Shown: positions 1 to 11,836 of the stretch, one piece after another
Numbering within the stretch: position 1 is the first letter of the stretch
Layout of the letters: the number at the start of each line of letters is the position of its first letter
Source: Phialocephala subalpina
Lineage: Eukaryota > Ascomycota > Leotiomycetes > Helotiales > Mollisiaceae
Assembly: GCA_900073065.1 (NCBI GenBank)
Contig: FJOG01000035.1
Location: 41,723-105,722, forward strand
Direction of reading: 5' to 3'
DNA: 64,000 nucleotides
Program-made: the position numbers and the translations under genes
The notes under the pieces: model-generated
What the model saw: only the letters and a program-made list of their open reading frames with translations
Told to the model about the DNA's origin: nothing
Database searches by the model: none

Positions 1-2672
1 CCCATCTCCTCGAGTATGACAAAATCATCGATGGTCTTTTTGTGAGTTGGCTCCACAATAGCTGGCACCGGTTCTGCCTTTTTCTCTTCTACTGGAAGGG
101 AAGGCTCTCGGCCCGTCAGCTTGGCCGCTGTCTTTTTAGCCGCTGCCTTGAGTTGGGCAGTGAGCAGAGAAGCATGTGAGTGCTCCTTCTTGGGCTCTTC
201 ATCTGACGATTCCATCTCGATGGGACTGGCAATTTCCGTCTGGCCGGGCGACGGCTGGTGCAGAGGTGTGGCAGTTCCAGAGAGCAATGGAGACGCTGCC
301 CCAAGATTCTGTCGCGAGGCGTGGATATGCCGCGAATAGGTAATCCATAAGGCATAGACAAGTTCGCTTGAGGGCTCGGGTTTCGGTGGTTTGACATGGT
401 CATTCTCTTCATCACTCCTTTCCTCAATCACATGCTCATCGAAAACCGGGGGAGGATTACTGTCCGACTTCACAACTCTCAGTTGGGCATCTATTTTGAT
501 CTCAGACCCGTCTCTGTGCTTGGCTGGTAATCCATCTGGCCGGAGGAAATACGATGCCGCGTCTGCTTTGCCATCTCGTAGAGCAAGGAAAGCTCTGGCA
601 CGACGAAAGCTATGTTCCGGGATAACTATACCATCGATAAGATGGATGCCATCTTCTTCCGTAAGAATCTTCAGCATCCGGTCAAAGTCGGGGATCAGGT
701 CAGTAATCGGTCGTCCATCTGGTTTCTCTTGCCCGAAGAGCGCCGCTGAGAAGACCGAGTTAGAGCTTGTAATTTTGAGCGACTGAGCGGAGAGGACCAT
801 GATTCCTGCTATATGTGGAAAGCTGGACACCCTCAGGTCGGTACCATTTGGTACTCTATCAACCATGCAAGGTATGTTGACACGTCCAGAATTGCGAGCA
901 GTGAAGTACCTCTGCTTCGCAACTTCGGCATAATCGAGTTCTCCGCTCCGTCCGTCGATTCCCTGACGTGGTATTCTCGGCAAGAGCTTACCAATATCCA
1001 TTCCTACTCTTGTGATATTCTCTCCCCATATTGGGCCAGTCGAACCTGTGATTTTTGTGATTACCGCGTCGTCGTCCATGCTGAGTACTGCAGCGTCTTC
1101 ATGAATCTCCTCGAGAACCCATATCAGGCCAGCCTTTTTTTCTTTCACCCATAAACTCGCAGAACCTGTCGCACCATTGCGTTTCTGGATCGGTACAACA
1201 TCTCCACAAAGTAAAACGCCCCGTGATTTGTTGTTTGGGTGATACAAGCCACCCTTAACCGCCTTCGTTCTAGAGACAATACTCGACCCGGCCCCATCGT
1301 CGGATTGTGCTCTTCTTGGTGGTTTTGGGGATTGGCGTGAATTCGGTTGGCTCAGGAGGCTAGCTGTGACACCGCCGGATCTTCCAAGCAAGAAATTGCT
1401 TGTTGAAGGGGTGGGACTCGCCTGCTGGCTTTGCGGTGATCGTGGACTTGATCTTCCAGATTCAGGGACTGAAGTTCTCCCAGGTCCTGCCAACTTTTCC
1501 TCAAGCCATGCCCGCCTTTCTTCTCGGACAACTTCCATGATTCCCATCTTGCGTACTTCAGCCTTGGTGACTCCAAATACTAGACAAGCAAGATCGTTTG
1601 CTGCTAGGATTGTATACGGCGCAGTACTTTCGGTAGTGAATATGGCTTGTGCTGCTGGTGCCCATCTGCTAGAGTGACCATGCACTGCAGGACCCAGAGG
1701 ATGAGGCGTCGAAACACCGAAGGACCCTCCCGCAGATTGTGGAATAGCAGGTGATAATAACTGGTCATGGAAAGTGTCCCCCGCTATATATGGCTGGGCC
1801 AGCGCGTCCATCAACTTGTTCTGTAGAGTTAGTGGTGCCGTGTCTGTGAACGTCCGCCTCAGACTTGTACGCCTTGTGACCGGGGGAGATGTTTCGGCAG
1901 TCGTTCGACTCTCATTGGTAGGTGTTCTAGAGGAAGAGGTGTCAGACTCCACTTGAAGTTGCAAATTCGGCACTTCTTTCAAGTTTTCGGTTTCATTTTT
2001 CTTCGTTTGCTCCTCTTGTGCGGCGTCTGGGGGTGGCAGAGCAGGTCTCTTGAGCGTCAAAGGCGACGATCGAGGACTTTCGAAGAACTCGTCAGGGCTT
2101 TCTGACCGCGGCAGGAAACTGGCCTCAAAAACATTCCCTGAATCCTCTGCAATAGCAGGTCCCGTCAAAGGACCGGCCAAGTGAGACTGTACAAATCCTG
2201 GGATGTTGTTTGCTCCCACTACTTTAGCTCTCGCCAAAAGCTCCAGCATTCCTTGCATTTCTTGATCCCCATTGACGCGGGCCTGCGCACTTGCAATTCC
2301 AGCATTTGTGTTGCCCCATCCTAATTTCTGTGACATAAACTCCACGGATCTTTTCAGAACATTTTGTCGATTGTGTATAAACTCTTCCGATTGGTGTGCA
2401 AAAGAGAAGGAGTGGAGGGATTCGGAAGGAAATCTAGTTAGGTCTTCTGTAAAGTTCAGGACTGGAGAGGAAGGCCCCGAAGGAATGAGCATAGAAGTTG
2501 CTCGAGAATTCGACAATGTGAGAGTCATCGAGCCCGAACGAGGCGCCACGATGGAGGCGTTGCGGGATGAGGAGGTCGACTCCGGGGCAGGTAGTGTAGG
2601 AGCTCGAACAGGAGGCTGCTGCCGGATTCGTCTTAAACCAGAGGCGCCGAGACCATGCTCGTGCTCTGCCAT
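1..2672 (-). CDS. PAS-domain serine/threonine kinase (Psk1/PASK family), N-terminal part
   Basis: An uninterrupted reading frame runs from ATG 2672 to the window edge: 890 codons plus 2 nt, with no intron needed. The N-terminal ~270 residues are Ser/Pro-rich. A PAS-like segment follows at about residues 350-410 (ILAANDLACLVFG, then VRKMGIMEVVREERRAWLEEKL), and a second sensor-like region at about 500-760. The last residues (DDFVILEEMG) are the first strand of a protein kinase domain just before its glycine loop, so the catalytic domain lies outside the window. In yeast and animals PAS kinases couple nutrient state to glycogen and lipid metabolism and to translation; that role is transferred by family. 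The PAS wording and the PAS-before-kinase order make the call firm. The start is the first ATG of the frame; a stretch of the kinase itself could not be inspected. Confidence 0.88.
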   Translation of the reverse strand, partial: MAEHEHGLGASGLRRIRQQPPVRAPTLPAPESTSSSRNASIVAPRSGSMTLTLSNSRATSMLIPSGPSSPVLNFTEDLTRFPSESLHSFSFAHQSEEFIHNRQNVLKRSVEFMSQKLGWGNTNAGIASAQARVNGDQEMQGMLELLARAKVVGANNIPGFVQSHLAGPLTGPAIAEDSGNVFEASFLPRSESPDEFFESPRSSPLTLKRPALPPPDAAQEEQTKKNETENLKEVPNLQLQVESDTSSSRTPTNESRTTAETSPPVTRRTSLRRTFTDTAPLTLQNKLMDALAQPYIAGDTFHDQLLSPAIPQSAGGSFGVSTPHPLGPAVHGHSSRWAPAAQAIFTTESTAPYTILAANDLACLVFGVTKAEVRKMGIMEVVREERRAWLEEKLAGPGRTSVPESGRSSPRSPQSQQASPTPSTSNFLLGRSGGVTASLLSQPNSRQSPKPPRRAQSDDGAGSSIVSRTKAVKGGLYHPNNKSRGVLLCGDVVPIQKRNGATGSASLWVKEKKAGLIWVLEEIHEDAAVLSMDDDAVITKITGSTGPIWGENITRVGMDIGKLLPRIPRQGIDGRSGELDYAEVAKQRYFTARNSGRVNIPCMVDRVPNGTDLRVSSFPHIAGIMVLSAQSLKITSSNSVFSAALFGQEKPDGRPITDLIPDFDRMLKILTEEDGIHLIDGIVIPEHSFRRARAFLALRDGKADAASYFLRPDGLPAKHRDGSEIKIDAQLRVVKSDSNPPPVFDEHVIEERSDEENDHVKPPKPEPSSELVYALWITYSRHIHASRQNLGAASPLLSGTATPLHQPSPGQTEIASPIEMESSDEEPKKEHSHASLLTAQLKAAAKKTAAKLTGREPSLPVEEKKAEPVPAIVEPTHKKTIDDFVILEEM

Positions 2673-5600
2673 GATAGGAGATCTAGAAGAGCATTGTCAG
2701 ACCTTATATCCTTATATTTTGGATACACAAGGCACCCGAGACACATGGACCGTCGGTGACTGATGTTCATGTATCCTTCTCCTTCCCAAAATCTCCAAAA
2801 ACCGGACACGGCGGACTGACCTCGACATTGTATCATATTCTGCGGCTGCCAGGCCGGCGTCGAAGGAGAATCGTATGCGCGCCTTCTCTGTGCCACCGTA
2901 TGCTAATAAGTTTCCGGTACTTCGATTCTTGGGAATGTGAAGGTCGCCGGGACCTGGGGACAAACTACGCGAACCTCGTTCTCGCTGTATATCGACGCCT
3001 GCAGTTTCGAGAAAGATCAGTAACTGGTAGCGAAGTATATACCTGCAGATTTACTAAGGGTAATTTCTTGAAGAGGGGTTCTTAGATTGGGGTGCTATGT
3101 AGTTCCGCGCTTGCTCGGTACAAAAGCCGTTCTACGCCGATCCCCATATCCCCAGAAAGTTGGTGAAGGGAGCCGGTGGTGGTGTTGAGAGATGTCAGAA
3201 GGAAAGGTAATAATGCTCACCATGATGGTTTTGCCCATCTGGCTCCAGCATAATTGGACACGGGAGGTCGTGTATGAAGAATTCGCGATGGAGGCCAGAT
3301 GTCGGAGGCTCGGACGGAGATTCAAGTGACAAGCAAGCCTCAAAGACGCCGAAAATTGCGAAGAGAGATCCCAAGCTGTGAGGCTGCCGCTGAGAGGGAA
3401 TGCGGCACTCGAGGTATGCGCGTTGCCGTGTGTGTTGGCAGCCACTGTGCTTTGTACTCCTCGATTAGAGATGTACTAGAGACGCGTCGCTTGAAAATCC
3501 GGATGTTTGACAGTCGTTGAAGCTAGCAGGTGGGATGAATAGTAGGTTTAATTCGACTCGATAAATCGACCAAGGAGGTAGAGGACTCCACTCCTATTGT
3601 TATAAGCAAAGCATTGAGTGGCGTAGAAGAGAGTGCAATGTCTCAATGGACGCAATATACGAATTGCAACTGCGCATCCAGACTCTTGCTTGCACGTGAA
3701 GGAGTTAGTACAAACGGAGGGGTCCTTTATTGCGTATGAGGCGGGATGTCGATACCAACGAGATCTGGAGGTGTATCTAAGCGTGAGCTTTGAGGGGAGC
3801 GCCACCAAAAGTACAAGGCATTGACACAACCAGTACCGGCAGCAACGTCAAGATTTCAAAGGACCGAGGATTTTACAGTGGGAGTGAGGTGACTGGAGTG
3901 GTAGTGAAGCATGTTTGCCTCGACAACTGATGAGGCACTTTGGGCATGGGAGAATGTCAGTCAGAACGTGTTCAGTGCAGTGTTACAGGTCATGTGTTGC
4001 GTTTTTCTCTCCTGGACATCGCATCGCATCGCGTCGTCTGAAGCATTCTGGGGGGGTTTTTTTTTGTTTTTTTCTTTTCTTTCTAACTAGATCTAGGTCC
4101 TCGCAGTTTTCGTCGGAGGAAAAGGACCGCCATCGACTGTCTTTCACACCCACGATCAACTTGGTGGTCCTATCAGTGCAAAATGTTTCTTTTGCATTTG
4201 GGGGTCATTCGCGATGAAGTTACCACGGGTCCATGGCATTCAAAGAGTCTCTCGAGACCTCTCTGGAGTCTCCCTTCCCGAGCATTTTGCTTGGCTACGA
4301 GTCATTGGCATCGGCTTTTGAATTATCTCCAGCTTCTGCTGTAAATATTATGCTTAACAAAGCGACAGCCAAACCAAAGGTGATGACGCGCTGATGTGAG
4401 ACTTCAACACAATGTATGCAGCCCTATCGTATACAGTCGAATGGCAATCTTGCACGAGATATGTTCTTTCGGTTGGTAGTACTGGTTTGCGCTTCCAGCG
4501 GTAGGTTAGTATCCTCGTGATGTCGAGTAAAAGCGGTATAGGGGGTTCTAGAGAGCTGGCTGGACATGAGAGAGAGTAATATAAATGTCCCAGAATCCCC
4601 AAAGTACTTTGCAGTGAAATCCTCAAAGCGTTTGCCAAAGACTTTCTCGATAGTAAAAGACTTGAATTGAGTAGAAAACTTTCCTCGGCTTCTAATGCTA
4701 GTTGCGGGATCCTACTCGCTCAAATTTCGTTGCTTAGCAAGTAGGCCAAAGAGACCTCTGAAAGCAGAGCCTGATGTTATATCCATCTGACTGTACGTCG
4801 ACAGCCAGAACCGCTATCCACGATAGTATCCAACGTGTGAATCACTGGCTATCAGGTTGTAGGCGGAAATCCAATCCAATCCAATGTGGTTTGTGGCGTG
4901 TGACTATTCTGCCACCAGACCAACCTCATGCCACACACATGGCCAGGTGACACAGGTAAATTTAACCCAAAGATCTGACCAGCACATGTCAAAGCATCTC
5001 TGAATTAAGAAGGGTTCTCATACTCAGGGTCCAGCTTGTCGGATGATCAGCCCAGGCATGGTTGACAGCTTCCAGTCTTCCAGAAGGCCAGACCAGAACC
5101 CAGCAGCCGTCGTCCGATGTAGCGCCGGACCTACTGCTGGAATCTAGTCGAACACTTTAGCCGCTGGTCGAGGTGGACCGAAGAAGAGGAGGAGAAGCTG
5201 AGATGTGGAGGGCCCAAAAGACAACCCGATGCCCCACACGCTCTCCCCGACCGCTTCAGTGCAGCCGTGAACCGCGAACCGCGAACTTCCCCTTTGGTGA
5301 CGGTGCACGAGTAAGCGGGAGCCCGAATTCGGGGTCCGTCTGCTTTCTGCACCAATAAAAAGTGCTTTGGTTGTCGGTCTTTGGGCTTGGGCTTGGGCTT
5401 CGAAGTTCGAAGTTCGACGTTCGAACCAGCTCGTGTGTGTGTCCAGGGAACAATTGGCTTTGCATATCGCCCCTGCATACTTCGCTGGAGTCCGGTACAG
5501 TATCGACAATACTTCTTCCAACAAAAAGGAGACTTGAACTAGACGGCCGGGTCAGTGTGTTCTCGGTAGCACGCACACCTGTCCTTGTTCTTGTTCTTGT

Positions 5601-6286
5601 GTCTTCTTCACCCTGAGAACCTTTTCCCAGCTTCATCGGTGTATCGAGTCTGTTGACCTACCTACACTTTATCTTGGTTCTGGAAGGCGGATGTCCGCGT
5701 GAGTTATTGCACCATCAGCTGGGCATCGCTATCGATAAGAACTTTTTTTGCCAAGGGCCATCACCATCACCACCACCACCATCACCCCTCGATCCTCCCC
5801 ACTCTCCCTCTTTATAACACACTCGTTCAAGGTGAGAACCCTCTCCTCTCCATACTGACTCGTTCCATCTCCTGCCTTCTTTAAAGCTGCTGGGGTTCCT
5901 CTCAAGACCCTCCTTGAATCAGTGTTTAACGTTTCTTGTTCTGCAGCACGGTTGTCGACTTGGACCTCTCGCAGCACACACAGAAAACCAAGGAAAGTCA
6001 GAAACAGCTGTTCACTCACGACCACCTCCAAATGTCCTAACTCTTTCGGGCACTTTTTTTTCTTTTCTTGATCCAACAAGGAGTTCCCTGTTCCCTGTCA
6101 TCCCATCTCAAAACTTGCGGCGTACTCGTACTATCGCTGCATTCTTGGCATTATAAGAGTTCGTTCAAGCAGGATTCCCAGGCTGGGGTAGTTCAGCAAG
6201 GAAGATAAACCCCGCATGTTACTCGGTGCGACAAGAACAACACCACCTCGTTCACTGCGCGCAAAACGACGACCACTTCGCCAGAG
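2673..6286. other. Intergenic region between divergent PAS kinase and F-box genes
   Basis: About 3.6 kb with only short, unconvincing reading frames on both strands. It holds a T-rich stretch near 4050-4085, a (GGGCTT)n-like run near 5385-5405 followed by small TTCGAAG/TTCGACG repeats, and a CAY microsatellite at 5759-5785. The final ~450 bp before the F-box gene is pyrimidine-rich, as expected for a fungal promoter and leader. A GTGAGA...TCTGCAG pair at about 5831-5945 could be a leader intron. I see no RNA gene or transposon here. Confidence 0.5.
5759..5785 (+). repeat. CAY trinucleotide microsatellite
   Basis: Nine consecutive CAC/CAT triplets upstream of the F-box gene. If read they would encode polyhistidine, but the short frame containing them resembles nothing and ends quickly. 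It is best taken as a microsatellite in the promoter or leader region. Confidence 0.7.
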
Positions 6287-8419
6287 ATGGCAAACCCTCT
6301 GCCAGACATGATTCTCGAAGCCGAAGGGTCTGCGGACATGCCAATTGAGCATTCCGAGGCGATTCCCATCGATCCACCGAAGAGACGGACGAAGCTACTT
6401 CAAGGGCTGCAGCGAATATCGTCATCACCATCACTCGCACAATTGAGTCGGAAGAGAGCCTCCAGCAACCCTTATGGCGGAAGGAGCACATTATCATGTG
6501 TGAGCTTGGCTTCTGCCAGTTCTCCACGACAGTTCGACAATTCGTACTCCTCACAGTCGTCTGGTGCTGGTTACTCCACAGCGCCCACCTCTGTACCTAC
6601 CACTCCTGGTCTCGATACTCCTTTCTTCGATGGCACATATGGCCGGCTTCCTATCAGACGAATTGAGCAGGGCACGTTCACACCTCCTTGCTCTTCTCCA
6701 ACGAGCGCTCTGCCTGCAGATCTGAGACCCATCTCCAGAGGGGGCATATCTCCATTTCCAGCACATTCAGCAATTCCAGAGATTTTGGAGGATTACTTTT
6801 CGCTGCCAATATCTTCCCCCAAGATAGTTCGACGAGCTAACTTGGACTTCTGGGGAGAAATGCCACACGAGATCAAGCTTTCGATTTTGGCCCAGCTGAA
6901 GCCTAAGGAATTGGTCCGTGTTTCTGTTGTGAGCAAGAATTTCCACAAGACATGTTTTGACGGCCAGCTTTGGACATGCTTCGATGCATCTGAATTCTAC
7001 AAGGACATTCCAGCGGAATCACTAGCGAAGATCATTGTGTCAGCGGGGCCATTCATCAAGGATCTCAATCTGAGAGGTTGCGTTCAGGTGGAACACTACA
7101 AACGTGCTGAAGTGGTGGTGAAAGCATGCAGGAACCTCATCAACGCCACCCTCGAGGGCTGCAGGAATTTCCAGCGCTCAACCTTACACAATCTGCTGAA
7201 GACCAACGAGAGATTGGCGAATCTGAACCTTACCGGTCTAACTGCAGTCACGAATGGCAGTTGCAAGATTATTGCCAATTCTTGCCCCTCTCTGGAAATG
7301 TTCAACGTTTCTTGGTGCACTCACATGGATGCGCGTGGCATCAGAACGGTTATCAATGGTTGTCCAAAGCTGAGAGACCTGCGGGCTGGGGAAATCAGAG
7401 GGTTCAATAGCATCGAACTTGCTCAAGATATCTTCGAAACTAACAAGCTGGAAAAATTGGTTCTTAGCGGTTGTGTCGACCTCGACGATGAGGCGCTCCG
7501 AACTATGATCACTGGCCAAGAGCCTGAGATTGACATCCTTACCAGCGTTCCAGTGGTTCCAGTGCGGAAGCTTCGACATCTCGACGTGAGCCGTTGCTCA
7601 CATCTTACGAGCGCCGGCGTGAAGACACTCGCCCATCTTGTCCCAGAGCTCGAAGGTCTTCAGCTCAGTAGCTGTACAGCACTCACCGACGACGCCCTTT
7701 CAGCCGTACTAGCCACCACTCCACGTCTCACACATCTCGACCTCGAAGAGCTAAACGAGCTCACTAACAGTCTCCTTTCCGAACATCTCGCTAAAGCCCC
7801 CTGTGCACCAATGCTCGAGCACCTTTCAATCAGCTACTGCGAGAACCTGGGTGACACAGGCATGCTGCCCGTCATCAAAGCTTGCACCAACCTTCGCAGC
7901 GTTGACATGGACAACACCAAGATCAGCGATCTCACCCTGGCAGAAGCAGCATCTATGGTCCGCGCTCGGTCTTCACGCACAACATGTGCTCGTTCTCGTC
8001 CTCGCGTTGGGCTCAGACTCATTGTCTTTGACGCTCAAAACATAACATGGACAGGTATCCGCGAGGTCCTTTCTCGCAACTCCGAGATCAAGAAGCCAAG
8101 CGGTGCTCAGGCTGGACCAACATATCCCACGGAAATCATCGATTTGAAGTGCTTTTATGGGTGGCAGCAAACTGTCCACGAGCACACGAAAAGAGTTCTG
8201 AGAGGTGATTTGCCTGCTGCAGGAAGGCTGGAGAGAAAATGGGCGGAATACATGATGGCCAATGAGGAGGCTGGTGCCGGAGGTGCTGGTGTGAGGAGAC
8301 GACGTAGGCGCGCAAGAGAAGCGCAAATGATGCATGCTGACGAGGAGGAAGGCGGTGTAGGTATGGGCGGCGTTGGACGCAGACGACGAGCCAGGAGCAA
8401 TGGTTGCTCGATCATGTGA
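6287..8419 (+). CDS. F-box/leucine-rich-repeat protein with C-terminal CaaX box
   Basis: A 710-residue intronless protein starting at ATG 6287. After a Ser/Pro-rich N-terminus there is an F-box at about residues 187-232 (FWGEMPHEIKLSILAQL, then ELVRVSVVSKNFH). AMN1/GRR1-type leucine-rich repeats fill about residues 250-570, with repeated LxxLxLxxC patterns such as LRKLxxLDVSRC and LEGLQLSSC. The tail is strongly basic (RRRRRR, RRRRAR) and ends in CSIM, a good farnesylation CaaX box. F-box proteins bind Skp1 and select substrates for SCF ubiquitin ligases; the LRRs bind the substrate. A prenylated, polybasic tail would hold the ligase at a membrane, as in animal FBXL2. The F-box/LRR assignment is firm; substrate and membrane are unknown. 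Confidence 0.9.
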   Translation: MANPLPDMILEAEGSADMPIEHSEAIPIDPPKRRTKLLQGLQRISSSPSLAQLSRKRASSNPYGGRSTLSCVSLASASSPRQFDNSYSSQSSGAGYSTAPTSVPTTPGLDTPFFDGTYGRLPIRRIEQGTFTPPCSSPTSALPADLRPISRGGISPFPAHSAIPEILEDYFSLPISSPKIVRRANLDFWGEMPHEIKLSILAQLKPKELVRVSVVSKNFHKTCFDGQLWTCFDASEFYKDIPAESLAKIIVSAGPFIKDLNLRGCVQVEHYKRAEVVVKACRNLINATLEGCRNFQRSTLHNLLKTNERLANLNLTGLTAVTNGSCKIIANSCPSLEMFNVSWCTHMDARGIRTVINGCPKLRDLRAGEIRGFNSIELAQDIFETNKLEKLVLSGCVDLDDEALRTMITGQEPEIDILTSVPVVPVRKLRHLDVSRCSHLTSAGVKTLAHLVPELEGLQLSSCTALTDDALSAVLATTPRLTHLDLEELNELTNSLLSEHLAKAPCAPMLEHLSISYCENLGDTGMLPVIKACTNLRSVDMDNTKISDLTLAEAASMVRARSSRTTCARSRPRVGLRLIVFDAQNITWTGIREVLSRNSEIKKPSGAQAGPTYPTEIIDLKCFYGWQQTVHEHTKRVLRGDLPAAGRLERKWAEYMMANEEAGAGGAGVRRRRRRAREAQMMHADEEEGGVGMGGVGRRRRARSNGCSIM

Positions 8420-11400
8420 GAATGACGGGAAGGCGTCAGGCGGTTGTCGAATACTTGAGATGACAAATGGGACGGGACGACAAGGAGAGTTTACGTTGAG
8501 CATGGATTTACGAGTCATTTCCTTTTTATCGTTCTACTTGCACGAGCAAATGGGACATGGAGAAGGAGTTTGGAACCGGAGTTTTCATTGGAGGAGTTTC
8601 GGAATGGGCATGGATTCGCTAGATATATTTACAGATAGCTGTTTTTGTTGCTTTTATCCTGGAGGTTTGGCTGGAGGTTTGAGATAAGTAGATAGCTATT
8701 GTTGACGGTGGTGGAAGTGTATGCAGATTTCGGAATACATACAACTTACACAAACTTCAACTTCGCAGAGCGCATCTCAAAGGTCGCGTTGGAGCTTCAA
8801 ATTATGTCGGCGACCAATGCCTCTGCTGACTGAGAGAGCATCGGGGATCAGAGAAAGCAAAGAGCTGATCGCTCGGAGAAACATTACCCGCCACCACTAT
8901 CACTGGCGGAAAGGGGTGGACGAGGAGAGGGGCTAGGAGCGCGGCGGACATTCCAGCACGAAAGTCTTGCCTCGTGAAGACAGTGAGCGTCAGAGACATC
9001 TATATTGGATGCTTTTACCAAGCCTCGAGCTAGAAACCAATTATGTAGCTAGGCACTCCCGCGTCTTTGGCTAAGCGAGCATGGTAGGGGAGGGCATTTG
9101 GTCCACGCGAATCGAGTAGAGGACGGGTTCGTTCTTGTGGCGATACTTTCGGTACGAGGTACAAGGAGGCACGACGAAAAACAAAGCAGGTAGGCTCATT
9201 CTTTTGGAATGGCATTCTTGTGCATGATCTCCTCACTAGCGGAAATCGATTAGCAACAACCCCAAAGGTACAACTACATATTGTACCCAAACTTCGTAGC
9301 CATATCAAGCGGTACAAGCGGTACAAGCGGTACAAGCGGACTTCGCTGGATGAATCCCTTCACACGTGTCCTTCTCTGTAAGAAAATCTTCCATATCAAG
9401 CCCGACAGCTTCTGCGAGGCGCCGACATCCCCCTCGAGCTCAAAGCTAACTGCTTTCGTAAAGCAGCGAAATCGACTGCTCGTACTCCGCTCTCAAAATT
9501 AACCATCGGCGATAGCATAAATGGCAGAGAAAAGAAGCTCGATCCTCGTTCAAGGAAATCGTCCTTCCAGTCTCACTAGAAATGGTGAAGTTTTCGCGCA
9601 ACATACGTAGGATCATTGATTCCATCGGAAGACCGAGTTTGCCAAATCGTCTCCAATCCCTAGAAAGCTCCTTGTCCCGAGATTGACGAAATTAGGGTTC
9701 GGTAAGCATGCTAGTACTCCGTGGGTGGGTATTTTTCCAGACTACTGTGCGACTCGACCCTTTGGACGCTCTCCTTACAATCTCCCGGTCGTGCCTTTCT
9801 TCTTACTGGTTCTAGTAGATCCAAGGTCTGCTGGTTTGCCATCCGATCCGATTGTTGGAGTCTCGGAGTTGGAGGAATTGCACTTTTCGCGGAGGCATAC
9901 ATCGTGTTTCCTGAAGAAACTTTTATACCGTCCAATCATGGACCCGTCGTTCTCGTACATCTCTCCGTATTCTTTGCCTCCCCATCCATGTCTTCGTAGT
10001 CCAGGAGTAGACCAAATGCCTCGATACAAGTCTATGACGTGCCGCATACAATCTGGGACGAGGTAAACATAGCTGAGAATACATGGTGCATCTTTGTGTC
10101 ATGGGTTGGTACATAATTCGCCGTTGTCCGAGTGAAAGGCACACCTACCGAAACGCAAGATCCCAGGAAACGTCCTTTATGTTCGGATTCGAAGAACAAG
10201 CATCTGGGATTGTGGCAACTATGCTTGCCCGAATTACATCTGTGACTGATATGGTATACGAGTCAGACTAGATTTCGGTAATCCCTCGCCGATACCCCGT
10301 ATGCCGACATGAGCTGGCGTAATTCCGATCGTTCAATAGTAGAGTTGGTTTTGGGTGGGGGTTTGGGATCTGGAAGCTTTCCTGTTCGCAGATACTACAG
10401 CTCGTAAGCCGCGACGCACTGATTCGGGATGTCGCCATTAATGTCTCCATAAGTCTGCCGATCTACATCCAAACACGTTGCAAAGTGTTTGGTGAATGAA
10501 GACATGATAGCGTGCGTGTTCTGTCTATTCATCGCCCGATATCTTGCCGACCTGGGGAGATTCGAATACTGTCGCAGAACTGTAGGACAAAGGGAAAGTT
10601 ACTCATATGTTGCCGGGAGCATCTACGTAGGCACATAGCGACTTTGTTGATGTAGTGAATCAAGAATACCGACAAAAAAATCAAGGGCTGTAAAATTAAG
10701 CGATGTTTAAAAAGAGAAGTGGTAGACTATGCATTGAGGATTCGCAACGAAAGTGTCGCACCTCGAGCATCAACATTGAATAATTATTGGCCGACTCGTG
10801 TTTCCTCTTGGAATTACGAGCGGAGCCTCTGCTGCCTCTTGGGACTAGGTGCCATGCGAACGCGCGGCTCTTCTCGCCCTAGAGAGACGGGTATGACTTC
10901 GCAGCATCCAGAAGCAATGGGAAGCAACAGCAACATGTGTGCAAAGTAAAACAAACAAAAATAATAAGGACGAGCGATACGTGCTAGGGAAGAACGAGTA
11001 TGGTGCCTTGGAGGTGCTCGGAAGCGAGTGAAAGGGGGCTCGCGTAGTTTCTTCGAGTCCCATTAATGAGGGAATTAACAAAAATTGACGATAAGAAACC
11101 GAGTATGTTGGGTTACAATTCTAGGCTTCAGAGACACCTGTTCTCCCCTGAAGTGATTGCTCTAATTCCGCTTCTCGTGCTTCCGTGGGTGCAGGATGCA
11201 GCTCCTGTAACCGCGCCTTCTTTCGTACCACCCCACCGTCTCTTCCTATACACGTAATTATGCAAGCTTGCAATATCCGTCCCATCACCCGTGCTTGTCA
11301 ACTACAATGGTGTTGGTTCAAATCTAGGACCTGTGCTGTTATCCCGCTGGAGACCGAACTTGAGTAGTAGAAGCCCAGTAGAGAAGCTCGGGTTTGGTTT

Positions 11401-11836
11401 TCTTGAAGAAGAGGAAGAGTTGACGGATGGCTAACCAAGTGGTCGACAGAACTGCCTTTGAAGAAGTGAAAATAGGAGTAATAGATGAGAAGTTGAGAAG
11501 TTTGAAGAAGGGAAAGCGGGTAAGGCCTCAGTTGACGACGGAGTTGGAGAGATAAATTGCAGTTCCTCCGGTTTCTCGAATACCCGCACATGAACCAGGC
11601 CCAGGTCTTCAAAGCGCGTTCGGCTATTCTCTGGGTGGAAGCGGCCGCAGCTGCCGCGGATAGAGGTTAGCACCATCTGGACATCTGAATAGCAACACTC
11701 TGAGCCTTGGAGCTTCACCTTGCCATCAGGACTCTCAACACCGACCCGGTCTCCTTCTGCTTCGTTCCATGGCGTTAAATCAGAGCACCTCTTCGCCTGA
11801 ACATCTTCAAGGGCCTTGAGCCTACCGCCCCTGTCA
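8420..11836. other. Intergenic region downstream of the F-box gene
   Basis: About 3.4 kb with no gene I can name. The best coding-like stretch is on the minus strand at about 10081-9775 (CMRHVIDLYRGIW, later FFRKHDVCLREKC). It could be an isolated exon or a relic, but no start, partner exon or known domain can be assigned. There is a 9-bp tandem repeat at 9306-9339. The rest is ordinary non-coding sequence. The plus-strand reading frames over 9.7-10.1 kb look random in composition. Confidence 0.4.
9306..9339 (+). repeat. 9-bp tandem repeat (CAAGCGGTA, 3.8 copies)
   Basis: Three perfect copies of CAAGCGGTA followed by a partial fourth. It is a short minisatellite in intergenic DNA with no sign of function. 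Confidence 0.85.

Noticed and set aside
5759..5785. Polyhistidine-coding run in a short plus-strand frame
   Set aside because: The rest of the frame is random in composition; a CAY microsatellite explains it.
11300..11340. tRNA-like T-loop word GGTTCAAATC
   Set aside because: No matching A box, acceptor stem or anticodon arm could be placed around it.
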